A stretch of DNA of 24,495 nt from Candidatus Nomurabacteria bacterium (GTDB lineage: Bacteria; Patescibacteriota; Minisyncoccia; Phycocordibacterales; UBA10002): NCBI GenBank assembly GCA_943349725.1, contig CALQZP010000006.1, positions 1-24,495 on the forward strand, in the 5' to 3' direction. Each line of letters opens with the position of its first letter. Within the stretch, counting starts at the first letter, position 1. The position numbers and the translations under genes are program-made. Positions 1 through 7,677 of this stretch are shown piece after piece. The notes under the pieces were generated by a model, which saw nothing but the letters and a program-made list of their open reading frames with translations, searched no databases and had not been told where the DNA came from.

Positions 1-2553
1 GTTCACCACGACCGCTTTGTACGGCGCCTTACCAAAAAGACCGGCACCGAGCGAAAGCATTGAATAAAACCATCCGCGCGTTTGGTCCAGTCCTTCGGCG
101 ATAAAATCTGCGGGGAAACCCGACGGCTTCTTGAACCAGCCCGTACCTACCGGGTCAAAGAGCGCTTCGTGCGCGTTAATCTTCTGCTTATCAAACGGAT
201 AGTGCGCCTCTCCATAGGGCATAGAGCCCGACTCAAACCAACAATCAAACACTTCGGACACGCGGTGCATCATTCCCCGCCCCGCGCCAGTCGTCTTCAG
301 ACACACTTCACAGGTAAGCGCGATGTCATCAATGAAAGGGCGATGCATATTGAACTCCTGGCTGGTCTTCGCGTCCACATACACGGTGATAGGTCTCGCA
401 TATTCTTCAAACCTCTCCTTTCTGAAATACGAATCACTCTCAAGCAAAGTAAGATTTCCAATAGCTTTGAGGAGGTAGACGAGCGGACCTTCGTGCGAAA
501 CAATGACCACGGTTTCACCCGGATGTTTGCGCAAGATTTCGGACAGCCCCTCAAACATACGCTTCTCCACCTCTTCCCAGCTCTCGCCGATTGTCCCACG
601 CTTCGTCCGGTAATACACTTCGGGAGGTAGACCTCTATAGGCTCCCCGCTCTTTCTCAAAGTCGGCATCACCTTCCTTTTTCCCATCCCAACTACCGCTA
701 TCCACTTCGCGAAATCGCTCTTCAGTTACTACCTCCTTGCCGAGCGCTTTACCCACAATCCCCGCAGTTTCCTCTGCGCGCCGTATCGGAGAAGCATACA
801 GTGCATCTATCGTCCCTTGCGCCTTGATAAACTCCGCGGCTTCTTTGGCCTTGTTCTTCCCTTCGTGCGTCAACGGAAACAAGCCCGGTGTGTCATCCAG
901 AATATGCTTCACATTTTTCTCACTCTCGCCATGACGAAGCAGAATAATCTTGGTCACCTGCTCGGCTCCTTTTTTGCGTAGCTCGTCCACACTGCCGATG
1001 ACGCTGTACGTCTTACATCGCTCACATCCCCAGACCGGAATAGGTGCGCCCCAAAAACGGGAACGGGAAATTGCCCAGTCTTTTGCATCCGCGAGCCAAT
1101 TTCCAAAGCGGTACTGCCCCACTTCCTTCGGTACCCATGCGATTTTTTTATTCTCCTCCACCAGCTTGTCGCGCATCTCGGTCACCTTCACAAACCACGA
1201 GGGAGCGGCGAAGTTTAGGAGCGGAGTGTCACAGCGCCAACAGTGGGGATAGTCGTGCGTGTAGGCTTCACGCTTCAAAAGTCTACCCTTTGCTTCAAGG
1301 GACGCCGCCACCTTCTCATCGGTTTCTTTCGGATTGCCTTTTGGCTTTGCCTGAATACCAGAAAACTCCGTTACTTCCGGGCGTATCGCACCATCGGTAC
1401 CGACATGCTGAATGAACGGTATTCTCTCCTTCACCAGAAGCTCATAGTCATCGTCGCCGAAAGCGGGAGCGATATGCACAATACCGGTTCCATCTTCTTC
1501 GGTAACGAAATCACCGCCATACACGCGCCACCCGCGATCTTTATTTATGAGGTTGGAAGACTTTAGATAGTAGTCAAACACCGGCTCATAGGACTGGCCG
1601 ATAAGCTCTTTGCCTTTGAGCCCTTTCTTCGCGGAAAAAGCGACCTCCTCCCCTTTCCAGGTAAAGGTGCCCACACGGGCAACCGTATCAAATGTAACGC
1701 TTCCCTTTCCATCGGGAGAGGCGAACACACGACGCAAAATTTCTTCCTTCGCGCCGATGATAAAGGTGTCACCGGTAGGAATCTCTTTTGAGTTTGAAGC
1801 CGTAATCTCAATAAACGCATAGTCGTGCTCGGGGTGTACCGCAAGTCCTGCATTCCCGGGAAGTGTCCACGGCGTTGTCGTCCACGCGACAAAGTAGGTG
1901 TTTGCTTGCGAGAGCAGTTTAAACTTCACATATGCGGAGATGTCGGTAAGTTCCTTGTAGCCTTGCGTCACCTCAAAGTTTGAAAGGGTTGTTTCGCACC
2001 GAGGACACAGGTGCATGGATTTGAACCCTTGAGAGACAAGACCTTTGTCAAAAAGTGTTTTGAAAATCCACCACACTGTTTCGGTATACGACGAGTCCAT
2101 CGTTCGGTAGTCGTTGTCCATATCCACCCACCGCCCCATCCGAGGGATGATGCGACGCCAGTCGTCAGCATAGCGCATCACGACTTCCTTCGCGCGGGCG
2201 TTAAACTTTTCTATACCATAATCTTCAATGTCTTTCTTTGATTTGAAACCAAGCTCCTTTTCCACCTCATTTTCTACGGGAAGACCGTGACAGTCCCAGC
2301 CCCACCTTCGCGGTACATGGTAGCCCTGCATCGTCTTGAAACGCGGAATAACATCTTTTATCGTCCCTGCGAGAATATGTCCGTAGTGCGGAAGCCCCGT
2401 CGCGAATGGAGGACCATCATAAAATACAAACTCACCCTTCGGTGATTTCTTGCCGAGAGTCTTTTTGAAGGTATTGTCCTTCTGCCAAAACGCGAGAATT
2501 TGCTCTTCTCGCTCGGCGTGTGGTGATTTTTGATTGGGTATCTCTTCTGCCAT
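1..2553 (-). CDS. ileS: Isoleucyl-tRNA synthetase with internal histidine-phosphatase domain (3' end beyond window)
   Basis: This class Ia synthetase charges tRNA-Ile with isoleucine in the cytoplasm. The frame is open for 851 codons from ATG at 2553 to the left edge, so the C-terminus is missing. The HIGH motif appears as HYGH at residues 56-59. The CP1 editing domain shows TTTPWTLPGN near residue 225 and GTGIVHIAPAFGDDD further on. The Rossmann fold resumes with VFDCWFESGSMPYG and DQTRGWFYS. The window ends at APYKAVVVN, just before the expected KMSKS loop and anticodon-binding domain. The sequence style (FDCWFESGS, VVVN) resembles the eukaryote-like IleRS type. Unusually, residues about 533-730 are a phosphoglycerate-mutase-like domain placed between two CxxC pairs (C510/C513 and C748/C751). 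An AGGAAG stretch lies just before the start codon. The identification as ileS is firm. Confidence 0.95.
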   Translation of the reverse strand, partial: MAEEIPNQKSPHAEREEQILAFWQKDNTFKKTLGKKSPKGEFVFYDGPPFATGLPHYGHILAGTIKDVIPRFKTMQGYHVPRRWGWDCHGLPVENEVEKELGFKSKKDIEDYGIEKFNARAKEVVMRYADDWRRIIPRMGRWVDMDNDYRTMDSSYTETVWWIFKTLFDKGLVSQGFKSMHLCPRCETTLSNFEVTQGYKELTDISAYVKFKLLSQANTYFVAWTTTPWTLPGNAGLAVHPEHDYAFIEITASNSKEIPTGDTFIIGAKEEILRRVFASPDGKGSVTFDTVARVGTFTWKGEEVAFSAKKGLKGKELIGQSYEPVFDYYLKSSNLINKDRGWRVYGGDFVTEEDGTGIVHIAPAFGDDDYELLVKERIPFIQHVGTDGAIRPEVTEFSGIQAKPKGNPKETDEKVAASLEAKGRLLKREAYTHDYPHCWRCDTPLLNFAAPSWFVKVTEMRDKLVEENKKIAWVPKEVGQYRFGNWLADAKDWAISRSRFWGAPIPVWGCERCKTYSVIGSVDELRKKGAEQVTKIILLRHGESEKNVKHILDDTPGLFPLTHEGKNKAKEAAEFIKAQGTIDALYASPIRRAEETAGIVGKALGKEVVTEERFREVDSGSWDGKKEGDADFEKERGAYRGLPPEVYYRTKRGTIGESWEEVEKRMFEGLSEILRKHPGETVVIVSHEGPLVYLLKAIGNLTLLESDSYFRKERFEEYARPITVYVDAKTSQEFNMHRPFIDDIALTCEVCLKTTGAGRGMMHRVSEVFDCWFESGSMPYGEAHYPFDKQKINAHEALFDPVGTGWFKKPSGFPADFIAEGLDQTRGWFYSMLSLGAGLFGKAPYKAVVVN
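365..957 (-). other. Histidine phosphatase (phosphoglycerate mutase superfamily) domain embedded in IleRS
   Basis: Residues about 533-730 of the IleRS read as a histidine phosphatase. It opens with KIILLRHGES, giving the phospho-acceptor motif RHG at R540-H541-G542. It continues with LYASPIRRAEETA, the second conserved arginine region, then FREVDSGSWDG, then ESWEEVEKRM. It ends with VVIVSHEGPL, giving the second catalytic histidine H687. The order and spacing match the family, and the catalytic RHG and the late histidine are both kept, so activity is plausible. The usual glycine after the second histidine is E688 here. The frame is continuous with the synthetase on both sides. The substrate cannot be read from the sequence. 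Confidence 0.9.
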
Positions 2554-2599
2554 ATCTTCCTATTCGTACATTCAACTTTTATGAACAGTTCGTATTGTA

Positions 2600-2648
2600 C
2601 TACATCTTTTCTGGCACCTTGATGCCGAGAAGCCAAAGGCCGTTTTTT
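2600..2648 (-). pseudogene. Remnant of a second argS 3' end
   Basis: On the minus strand this stretch reads KNGLWLLGIKVPEKM followed by TAG. That is almost the same C-terminus as the intact ArgRS just upstream, which ends KSGLWLLGIKVPEKM and TAG. The two DNA copies differ at nearly every third codon position: the remnant uses ctt, ctc, atc and aag where the intact gene uses ctg, tta, ata and aaa. It is therefore a diverged homologue, not a recent duplication. The likeliest reading is that an older resident argS was replaced by a related gene and its last codons stayed behind. Confidence 0.75.
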
Positions 2649-2678
2649 TCCGCCTTGGGCGGACCCGCCTCAGGCGGG
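2649..2678. repeat. Two tandem GC-rich palindromes between argS and its 3' remnant
   Basis: Two short dyads stand next to each other: tccgcc-ttg-ggcgga and cccgcc-tca-ggcggg. A tccgcctagggcgga dyad of the same type occurs at 10859-10873. They separate the intact argS stop codon from the argS remnant and could form hairpins in the mRNA. There is no clear U-tract for either strand apart from the T-run inside the remnant. Confidence 0.6.
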
Positions 2679-2683
2679 CATCA

Positions 2684-4396
2684 CTACATTTTCTCAGGTA
2701 CTTTTATACCTAACAGCCATAAACCGCTCTTCATTATATTTGCAAATGCCTCTGTAAGCGCGAGTTTGTAGGGCGAGGCTGGGTCAGAGGCATCTATAAT
2801 TTTCCCGCCCGCGTACCAGCTGTTGAAGACCCCCGCGAGCTCGGTGAGGTAGGTCGTCACAAAGTGTGGCTCGTACTCCGTTCCAGCTCGCTCCACCACC
2901 TCGGGAAAACGCACCAATAGTTTCTCAAGTGTCGTAGTCTCCCCCAGTTGTTGAGGTCTAACCTCAACAACCAGCCGTATACCAACTTCTTTTGCTTTCC
3001 CCAGCACCGATTTCGCCCGGACATAGGAGTATTGCAGATACGGACCCGAATCCCCTTCAAACGAAATAGATTTCTCAAAATCAAAGATAATATCGCCACC
3101 GATTGCTTGCCGAAGGATTGAGTATTTGATGGCACCCACGGCTACAATCTCCGCAAGAGTATTTTTCTCCTCCACACTCATTTCGCGGTCTTTTACTTTT
3201 GCCTGCACCAGTTCCTTCACCTGCTCTATCAGCGACTCACCGGTAATGACGTTTCCCGTTCGTGAAGACATCTTACCACTCGCAAACCGAAGCATTCCGT
3301 GCGCGATATGTTTGGTTCGTTTTGCAACTTCCGGAAGTACTTCACTCATCGCCGAAAGCACAACCTTGAAGTATTCGCTCTGCTCGCTTGCGGTGATGAT
3401 AATTGACGTATCTATATCGGGCTCTACTTTGAATTTCGCCTGGTTAAGCCCAAGCTCCTTAGCTTCATAGGTAGGAAGTCCTTGAGAATTTATGAACACG
3501 CGAGTATGCAACCCTTCCTTCTCGCCTTTGTACACAATCGCTCCGTCACTTTTTTCAAACACTTTTCCGATGTTTTCCTCCACAATCTTCTGTCCTTCTC
3601 TACCTTCCTTCCCTTCAAAAAAATAATGATTAAATTTTGTACCGAGTATTTTGTAGATTTCCTCGAAATGCTCAAGGCTTACTTTCCGTCCAGCGTCATA
3701 GAGCTTATTCACCTCCACATCCGACTTCTCAAAAATTGCCTTGTTAAGTGTATTTATTTCCTGCTTTGTCTCTGCGTTGGTCTCGTATGCCCCCGCCCCC
3801 TCCGCATAAGCCCTCCCCCAATCTTCTGCCTTCAAACTGTTAACTTCTAACTTCAAACTTTTAACTCTCACCCGCATTCCCCAAATTGCCTTCGCAACAT
3901 GCAGTCCCACATCCCCTTGCCAACATGCCCGCACTACCTTGGCACCTTCAAAATCAACAAGCCGTGCGATGGACTCCCCCACCGCGTTGCTCATCAAATG
4001 CCCGATATGAAACTCCTTAAATGGATTCGGGTCGGTGTACTCCACCATTACTTTTTTACCCGAAAGCTGTTTATTTTTTCCGTACTCTTCCCCGATACCC
4101 GAAACTTCTCCCGCAAAAAACTCCTTCGACAAATGAAAGTTGATAAACCCCGGCCCCGCTATCTCAATCTTTTCTATTTCTTCGAGCTTCGGGCTTAGAG
4201 CTTCGAGCTTCCCCACAATCTTTTCTGCCAGCTCACGGGGTTTCGTCTTTAGCTCCTTTGCGTATACAAGAGCCACATTTGTGGAAAAATCCCCATGTGA
4301 AAGCTCGGCGGGGTGCTCCAGCTCCACCTTCTGACTTTCTATGCCCATTTCTTTCAGGGTTTCGGCTGTCGCCTTTTTCAGGTCGTCTGCAATCAT
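2684..4396 (-). CDS. argS: Arginyl-tRNA synthetase
   Basis: This class Ia synthetase charges tRNA-Arg. I place the start at ATG 4396, giving 570 aa and the normal ArgRS N-terminus (MIADDLKKATAETLKEM). The frame stays open further upstream, but that stretch contains a terminator and no family sequence. The Add1 N-terminal domain fills about 1-110. HIGH is FHIGH at 129-133, and the KMSKS loop is GKMSSRTG at 374-381, a usual ArgRS variant. The DALR anticodon-binding domain ends at WLLGIKVPEKM. Two segments look inserted. Residues 176-191 are coded by low-complexity word-like DNA (about 3831-3869). Residues 476-484 are coded by a perfect palindrome (2947-2971). Codons include tta and ata where the downstream remnant uses ctt and atc, which suggests replacement from a relative. 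Confidence 0.96.
   Translation of the reverse strand: MIADDLKKATAETLKEMGIESQKVELEHPAELSHGDFSTNVALVYAKELKTKPRELAEKIVGKLEALSPKLEEIEKIEIAGPGFINFHLSKEFFAGEVSGIGEEYGKNKQLSGKKVMVEYTDPNPFKEFHIGHLMSNAVGESIARLVDFEGAKVVRACWQGDVGLHVAKAIWGMRVRVKSLKLEVNSLKAEDWGRAYAEGAGAYETNAETKQEINTLNKAIFEKSDVEVNKLYDAGRKVSLEHFEEIYKILGTKFNHYFFEGKEGREGQKIVEENIGKVFEKSDGAIVYKGEKEGLHTRVFINSQGLPTYEAKELGLNQAKFKVEPDIDTSIIITASEQSEYFKVVLSAMSEVLPEVAKRTKHIAHGMLRFASGKMSSRTGNVITGESLIEQVKELVQAKVKDREMSVEEKNTLAEIVAVGAIKYSILRQAIGGDIIFDFEKSISFEGDSGPYLQYSYVRAKSVLGKAKEVGIRLVVEVRPQQLGETTTLEKLLVRFPEVVERAGTEYEPHFVTTYLTELAGVFNSWYAGGKIIDASDPASPYKLALTEAFANIMKSGLWLLGIKVPEKM
2947..2971. repeat. Perfect palindrome inside argS coding sequence
   Basis: Two 11-base arms, gttgttgaggt and acctcaacaac, flank a 3-base loop. 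The element is in frame and encodes residues 476-484 (VEVRPQQL region) of ArgRS, between the catalytic part and the anticodon-binding domain. It looks like a small palindromic element inserted without breaking the frame. Confidence 0.7.
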
Positions 4397-4650
4397 AAGA
4401 GCTATTCTAGCCTCTAATGGACAATAAAAAAAGGCACCCGTCGCTTTGCGGTGCCTTGTCCAGGAGTGTTGAGAGGTAGAACGACGCGCATGGCGTTGTT
4501 CCAAAACTCTCGGAAGAATATAAATCCTTCCAATGTTAGGCTCAACGGAGTCTAAGGCTTGCAGCCAGCTCAAAGCGTCTTGAATGCTCTGCTGACGATT
4601 GATGCTTTTGCCTTCAAACCAACGTTGTCCCTTTGTCTACTGGGACAAAA
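4397..4650 (-). promoter_or_regulatory. Long structured argS leader or small RNA, no convincing protein gene
   Basis: This stretch lies between the HD-domain gene and argS. From the putative start near 4646 to the terminator is about 220 nt. It begins with a 7-bp hairpin (ttgtccc/gggacaa, 4625-4648). A later 8-bp stem (gaacaacg with cgtcgttc, one mismatch, about 4482-4505) sits shortly before the terminator. GGCACCGC in the terminator 5' arm resembles the T-box core GGNACCGC, but I cannot recognise a T-box Stem I. A 25-codon frame (4491-4414) carries adjacent Arg codons CGA CGG inside the terminator loop, which would suit arginine-responsive attenuation. Both readings are inference; a free-standing small RNA is also possible. 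Confidence 0.45.
4425..4457 (-). terminator. Intrinsic terminator in the argS leader
   Basis: On the minus strand a GGCACC/GGTGCC stem (4433-4455, flanked by two extra A-T pairs) with an 11-base loop is followed by a run of about eight T. It ends 29 bases before the argS ATG and follows a promoter-like box at 4653-4681. It therefore looks like an attenuator-type terminator of the argS leader rather than the end of a protein gene. Confidence 0.75.
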
Positions 4651-4652
4651 GA

Positions 4653-4681
4653 ATCCTACCAAAAGTCCATAAACTCTGCAA
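4653..4681 (-). promoter_or_regulatory. Putative sigma70 promoter of the argS leader
   Basis: On the minus strand TTGCAG and TAGGAT are separated by exactly 17 bases. Each hexamer keeps four of six consensus positions. Transcription would start near 4646, at the leader's 5' hairpin. Confidence 0.45.
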
Positions 4682-4725
4682 CTTTTCCTCTCTTGTTGTC
4701 TTTCCTACTTTCTACGTACTACTTT

Positions 4726-5316
4726 CTATTTTCCGGCATTCTTCATCTTCACCCACTTATTCGCCGTAAGGTGCCAACTTGCCGGGTCAGATTTCTGCAA
4801 TTCATCCCAAATCTTTTTTGCGGTCTTGGTGTACAGTTTCTTATTACGGACCAATTTTCGCATTGCGCTAAATTTCTTTGCAAGTACCGACCCTCGCTCT
4901 TCCATTTCTTTGAGCTCAATATCAACGTCTAAATTATCAGCATCCTTCACAATTTTTGACGCAAGCGTTTTCCGCGCTTCATACTCTTCCAGCACATCGC
5001 TGTAAAGGTCGGCAAAAACGGTGCCGAGAAACGTATCTGCCGAGGCGCGCTTTTCGTCTCGAGTGACATAGACGGCGGTAAGATAGTTGGCGTCGCCGGT
5101 GCGAGCCTCGGCGACATCATGCACGAGCGCCATCTTGATAATTTTCTCCTCATCCTTGCACTTCTCGCCACGAGCAATGAGAAGCGCAAGAAACATCACG
5201 CGAAAGGTGTGCTCGGGAACCGACGCGCAACCGCTTCCCATAAACTGTTGCCAGCTTCGCTCTGTGTTCTTGAGCGTGCCAATTTCGTATAAAAATTCAA
5301 TATCCCGTTTGAGCAT
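4726..5316 (-). CDS. HD-domain 5'-nucleotidase (YfbR/HDDC2-like)
   Basis: This 196-aa protein belongs to the HD phosphohydrolase superfamily and is closest in style to YfbR/HDDC2 enzymes, which remove phosphate from deoxynucleoside monophosphates. The metal-binding residues are visible: H36 in PEHTFR, H66-D67 in ALVHDVAEA, and D127 in KDADNLD. The length suits a stand-alone HD_3 protein. Its neighbours in the same direction (tmk, thyA, dcd further upstream) fit a role in dNMP turnover, for example supplying or balancing dUMP. No clear Shine-Dalgarno site precedes ATG 5316. The family assignment is solid; the exact substrate is inferred. Confidence 0.85.
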   Translation of the reverse strand: MLKRDIEFLYEIGTLKNTERSWQQFMGSGCASVPEHTFRVMFLALLIARGEKCKDEEKIIKMALVHDVAEARTGDANYLTAVYVTRDEKRASADTFLGTVFADLYSDVLEEYEARKTLASKIVKDADNLDVDIELKEMEERGSVLAKKFSAMRKLVRNKKLYTKTAKKIWDELQKSDPASWHLTANKWVKMKNAGK

Positions 5317-5465
5317 AAGGGTATTTAAGCAGATACGGAAAGGGTTGTCATTCTTATTCCTCCTTTTCTAAAGGAGGTGGCCGATAGGCCGGCTAAAGCT
5401 CGGGGCGAGCTCGCCCATAGAGAGGATTTAAATCCCTCCCCCTGCCTAGGGTATGTCGGAACGCA

Positions 5466-5503
5466 CCTGTACACATATTTACGGTCGTAAATATGTGTAC
5501 AGG
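5466..5503. repeat. 38-bp perfect palindrome (18-bp arms, 2-bp centre)
   Basis: Each 18-base arm contains gtacacatatttac or its complement, around a gt centre. It shares the gtgtac core with the neighbouring 40-bp palindrome 22 bases away. It has no U-tract, so it is not a standard terminator. Confidence 0.9.
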
Positions 5504-5525
5504 GACGAAAACAAGCCTCTTCTAG

Positions 5526-5565
5526 GATTTAGCAATAGTGTACACGTGTACACTATTGCTAAATC
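5526..5565. repeat. 40-bp perfect palindrome
   Basis: Twenty bases from gatttagcaatag to gtacac are followed directly by their exact reverse complement, with no spacer. It lies 14 bases downstream of the tmk stop codon. It could be a 3'-end hairpin for tmk mRNA, a protein-binding site or an inserted element; there is no U-tract. Confidence 0.9.
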
Positions 5566-5579
5566 AGAGTCGGGCGGGG

Positions 5580-6191
5580 TCAGAGGTGTTTTTGGATGAG
5601 GGCGAAAACTTCTTTCTGTACGGTTTCAAGCGGACGGGTGGCGTCAACGACAATATGTGGAGCGGACTTGAAAAACTCCAAATATCCTTCGCGAACCGTG
5701 CGGTGAAAATCAAGCGAGCGTTTCTCAAAGTGGTCCATTACCCTCCCCGATTGTTTGACTCGTGCAAGTCCCACCTCGGGAGGGACGTCAAGAAAGATAT
5801 ACAGGTCGGGTGTGGCTCCTTTAAACGATTCATCACGAACGTTCCAAAACAAATCGGAAAGGTAGTTTGAACCCGAAGCGGTGACCTGATACGCGAAAAT
5901 ACTGGAATCAAATCGGTCGGAGAACACCGAAACACCTTGCGAAAGCGCGGGGAAAACCGTTCTTTGAAAGTGGTCGGTCTGCGCCGCAAAGGCGAGCAAA
6001 AACTGGGCTTCTGCCGAAACCTTACCTCCCTCTTCCGACACCAGTATCTTTTTGAGCTGTTCTCCAAAAGCAGTCTCGCCAGCTTTAGTCACCAAAAGCT
6101 CCGCTGACGAAAAAGCCGAGGCAACCGCTTTCGCAATGGTCGTCTTCCCCGCCCCTTCACCTCCCTCTAGGACTATGAATTTCCCTTGCAT
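5580..6191 (-). CDS. tmk: Thymidylate kinase
   Basis: This 203-aa enzyme phosphorylates dTMP to dTDP. The P-loop is GGEGAGKTT at residues 10-18, and the DR(Y/F) motif is DRFDSS at 92-97. The lid region follows near VKQSGRVMDHFEKRS. Length and motif order match bacterial Tmk. The usual TREPGGT segment is changed to TKAGETAFGE, which lacks the paired glycines, so dTMP binding may differ in detail. It sits with thyA, dcd, glyA and an HD nucleotidase on the same strand, supporting a dTTP-synthesis role. Start is ATG 6191 with no clear Shine-Dalgarno site; stop is TGA. Confidence 0.95.
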   Translation of the reverse strand: MQGKFIVLEGGEGAGKTTIAKAVASAFSSAELLVTKAGETAFGEQLKKILVSEEGGKVSAEAQFLLAFAAQTDHFQRTVFPALSQGVSVFSDRFDSSIFAYQVTASGSNYLSDLFWNVRDESFKGATPDLYIFLDVPPEVGLARVKQSGRVMDHFEKRSLDFHRTVREGYLEFFKSAPHIVVDATRPLETVQKEVFALIQKHL

Positions 6192-6312
6192 ACTATGAAA
6201 GATACTAATCTACCAATGGTACTAATGAAACGAATGAATACGAATAAGAATCAAGAAAGCGGGATTAGTAGCCATTGGTATCATTCGTACCCAATTAGTA
6301 TATTGGTATCTA
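6192..6312. repeat. Word-repeat hairpin spacer between glyA and tmk
   Basis: No gene is seen. The left half uses words such as gatactaatctaccaatgg and gaatacgaataag; the right half carries near complements such as attggtatcattcgtac. The spacer can fold into one long imperfect hairpin. Confidence 0.6.
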
Positions 6313-7485
6313 CTATGTGCGTAGCACGGTATCAATCTTTTGTGCGATTTTTTTGAAGTCTTTTTCTTTGAGACCACGGGTGGTTTCGGGAGCGGTGCCG
6401 AGGCGCAGTCCCGACGGATCCATAGGTTTTCGCGTATCAAACGGGATGGTGTTTTCGTTGACGATAATGCCCGCCTTTTCAAGCTTGTCCGCAGCCTCCC
6501 TTCCCCCAATGCCCTTTCCATCTCGCCACGTATCAATACGAAGGAGATGTGTTTCAGTGCCTCCCTCTACCACGCGCCAGCCGAGCTTTGCGAGTTCGTC
6601 GGAAAGTGCTTTAGTATTTTTGATAATTTGCGAGGCATATTTCCGAAACGCCGGTGTGTTTGCTTCCTTGAGCGCAACCGCAACTCCTGCAATCTGGTTG
6701 AAGTGCGGGCCACCTTGCAGTCCTGGAATAATAATCTTGTCTATTTTTTTGTTGAGTTCACGCTCATCAATGCGGGAAAAAATCATCGCCGAGCGAGGAC
6801 CGCGAAGTGTTTTGTGTGTAGTCGTCGTGACGATGTCGGCATAGAGGAATGGCGAGGGATACACTTTCCCCGCGACCAGTCCTGCAAAGTGCGACATATC
6901 CACCATAAGGAGTGCGTTTGAAGCGTCCGCGATTTCCCGGAACTTTTTGAAGTCCACAATGTGCGCATAGGCGGTAAAGCCCGCGACAATAATGTTTGGT
7001 TTCCCTTCTACCGCAATCTTTTTGACTTCGTCGTAGTCCAAAAGCTCGGTTCCTTTGGAAACGCCGTACGGCACCTGCGTCCAAAATCGTCCCGTCATAG
7101 AGACCGACTGTCCGTGGGTAAGGTGCCCGCCGTGCGAAAGCGTCATACCCATAATTTTCCCTCCCACCGGGACAAGCGCGGAGTAGACGGCAAAGTTTGC
7201 AGGAGAACCCGAAAGCGGTTGGACATTAACGCTCCACTTTTGCGGGTCAAGCTCAAAAAGCTCCAGCGCACGCTTTTGCGCAAGCGACTCAACATCGTCC
7301 ACAACTTTCGTACCGCGATAGTAGCGACGTCCGGGATAGCCTTCCCCGTATTTATCGGTAAGTATTGACCCAAGCGCTTCAAGCACATCTTTGGATACGT
7401 AGTTTTCGGAGGCGATAAGATTGATGACGTTTTTCTGACGCTTTTTCTCGGCTTCTATAAGTTTTTTTATTTGTGTGTCTTTCAT
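6313..7485 (-). CDS. glyA: Serine hydroxymethyltransferase
   Basis: This PLP enzyme converts serine and tetrahydrofolate to glycine and 5,10-methylene-THF, the carbon donor used by ThyA. The protein has 390 aa, slightly shorter than E. coli GlyA (417). It keeps NLIASENYVS at about 22-31, the EGYPGRRYYRG segment, the LSHGGHLTHG segment, and the PLP-lysine motif TTTTHKTLRGPR with K225. The C-terminal domain keeps GTETHLLRID and SGLRLGTAPETTRG. Its position beside thyA and tmk fits the folate/dTMP cycle. Start is ATG 7485. Confidence 0.97.
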   Translation of the reverse strand: MKDTQIKKLIEAEKKRQKNVINLIASENYVSKDVLEALGSILTDKYGEGYPGRRYYRGTKVVDDVESLAQKRALELFELDPQKWSVNVQPLSGSPANFAVYSALVPVGGKIMGMTLSHGGHLTHGQSVSMTGRFWTQVPYGVSKGTELLDYDEVKKIAVEGKPNIIVAGFTAYAHIVDFKKFREIADASNALLMVDMSHFAGLVAGKVYPSPFLYADIVTTTTHKTLRGPRSAMIFSRIDERELNKKIDKIIIPGLQGGPHFNQIAGVAVALKEANTPAFRKYASQIIKNTKALSDELAKLGWRVVEGGTETHLLRIDTWRDGKGIGGREAADKLEKAGIIVNENTIPFDTRKPMDPSGLRLGTAPETTRGLKEKDFKKIAQKIDTVLRT

Positions 7486-7677
7486 GGGAATACGAAAATA
7501 CGAATAAGAAAGATTGTGAAGTAATTACACCATGATTTTCTAGAGCCTAGCGCCTAGTTTCCTAGGGCCTAAACAATATTTGCATTCTAGCACAGGGGAA
7601 AATATAGAAAAGAAAACACACCACCCCGCCCTTCGGGCACCCCTCCTCACCCGAGGAGGGGAAACTCCGTGAGGGCT
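7486..7677. repeat. Spacer with CCTAG-type words and hairpins between thyA and glyA
   Basis: No gene is seen. The part near 7540-7575 is made of cctag/gcctag words arranged as an inverted repeat. Near 7626-7677 lie cgcccttcgggca and ctcctcacccgaggag hairpins, directly downstream of thyA. Without a U-tract their terminator role is uncertain. Confidence 0.55.

Larger units (their letters stand above)
5317..5579. repeat. Palindrome-rich spacer between tmk and the HD gene
   Basis: No gene is visible here. The spacer holds a run of dyads: cctccttt/aaaggagg (5359-5377), gggcgag/ctcgccc (5403-5416), ggatttaaatcc (about 5424-5435), and two very long perfect palindromes at 5466-5503 and 5526-5565. 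The left part (5351-5440) shares its modules with the livF/livG spacer near 19251-19310. Confidence 0.8.

Noticed and set aside
82..2241. Plus-strand frames across ileS
   Set aside because: They are antisense shadows of the continuous IleRS frame and contain no recognisable domains.
4397..4573. In-frame N-terminal extension of ArgRS
   Set aside because: The extension contains a terminator, has no ATG/Shine-Dalgarno and does not resemble ArgRS; ATG 4396 gives the family N-terminus.
4397..4650. A definite T-box riboswitch
   Set aside because: Only the GGNACCGC-like core is present; I cannot find Stem I or a convincing UGGN bulge, so I keep it as a candidate only.
5340..5580. CRISPR array
   Set aside because: The repeats here are palindromes without regular spacing or unique spacers; no array is seen anywhere in the window.
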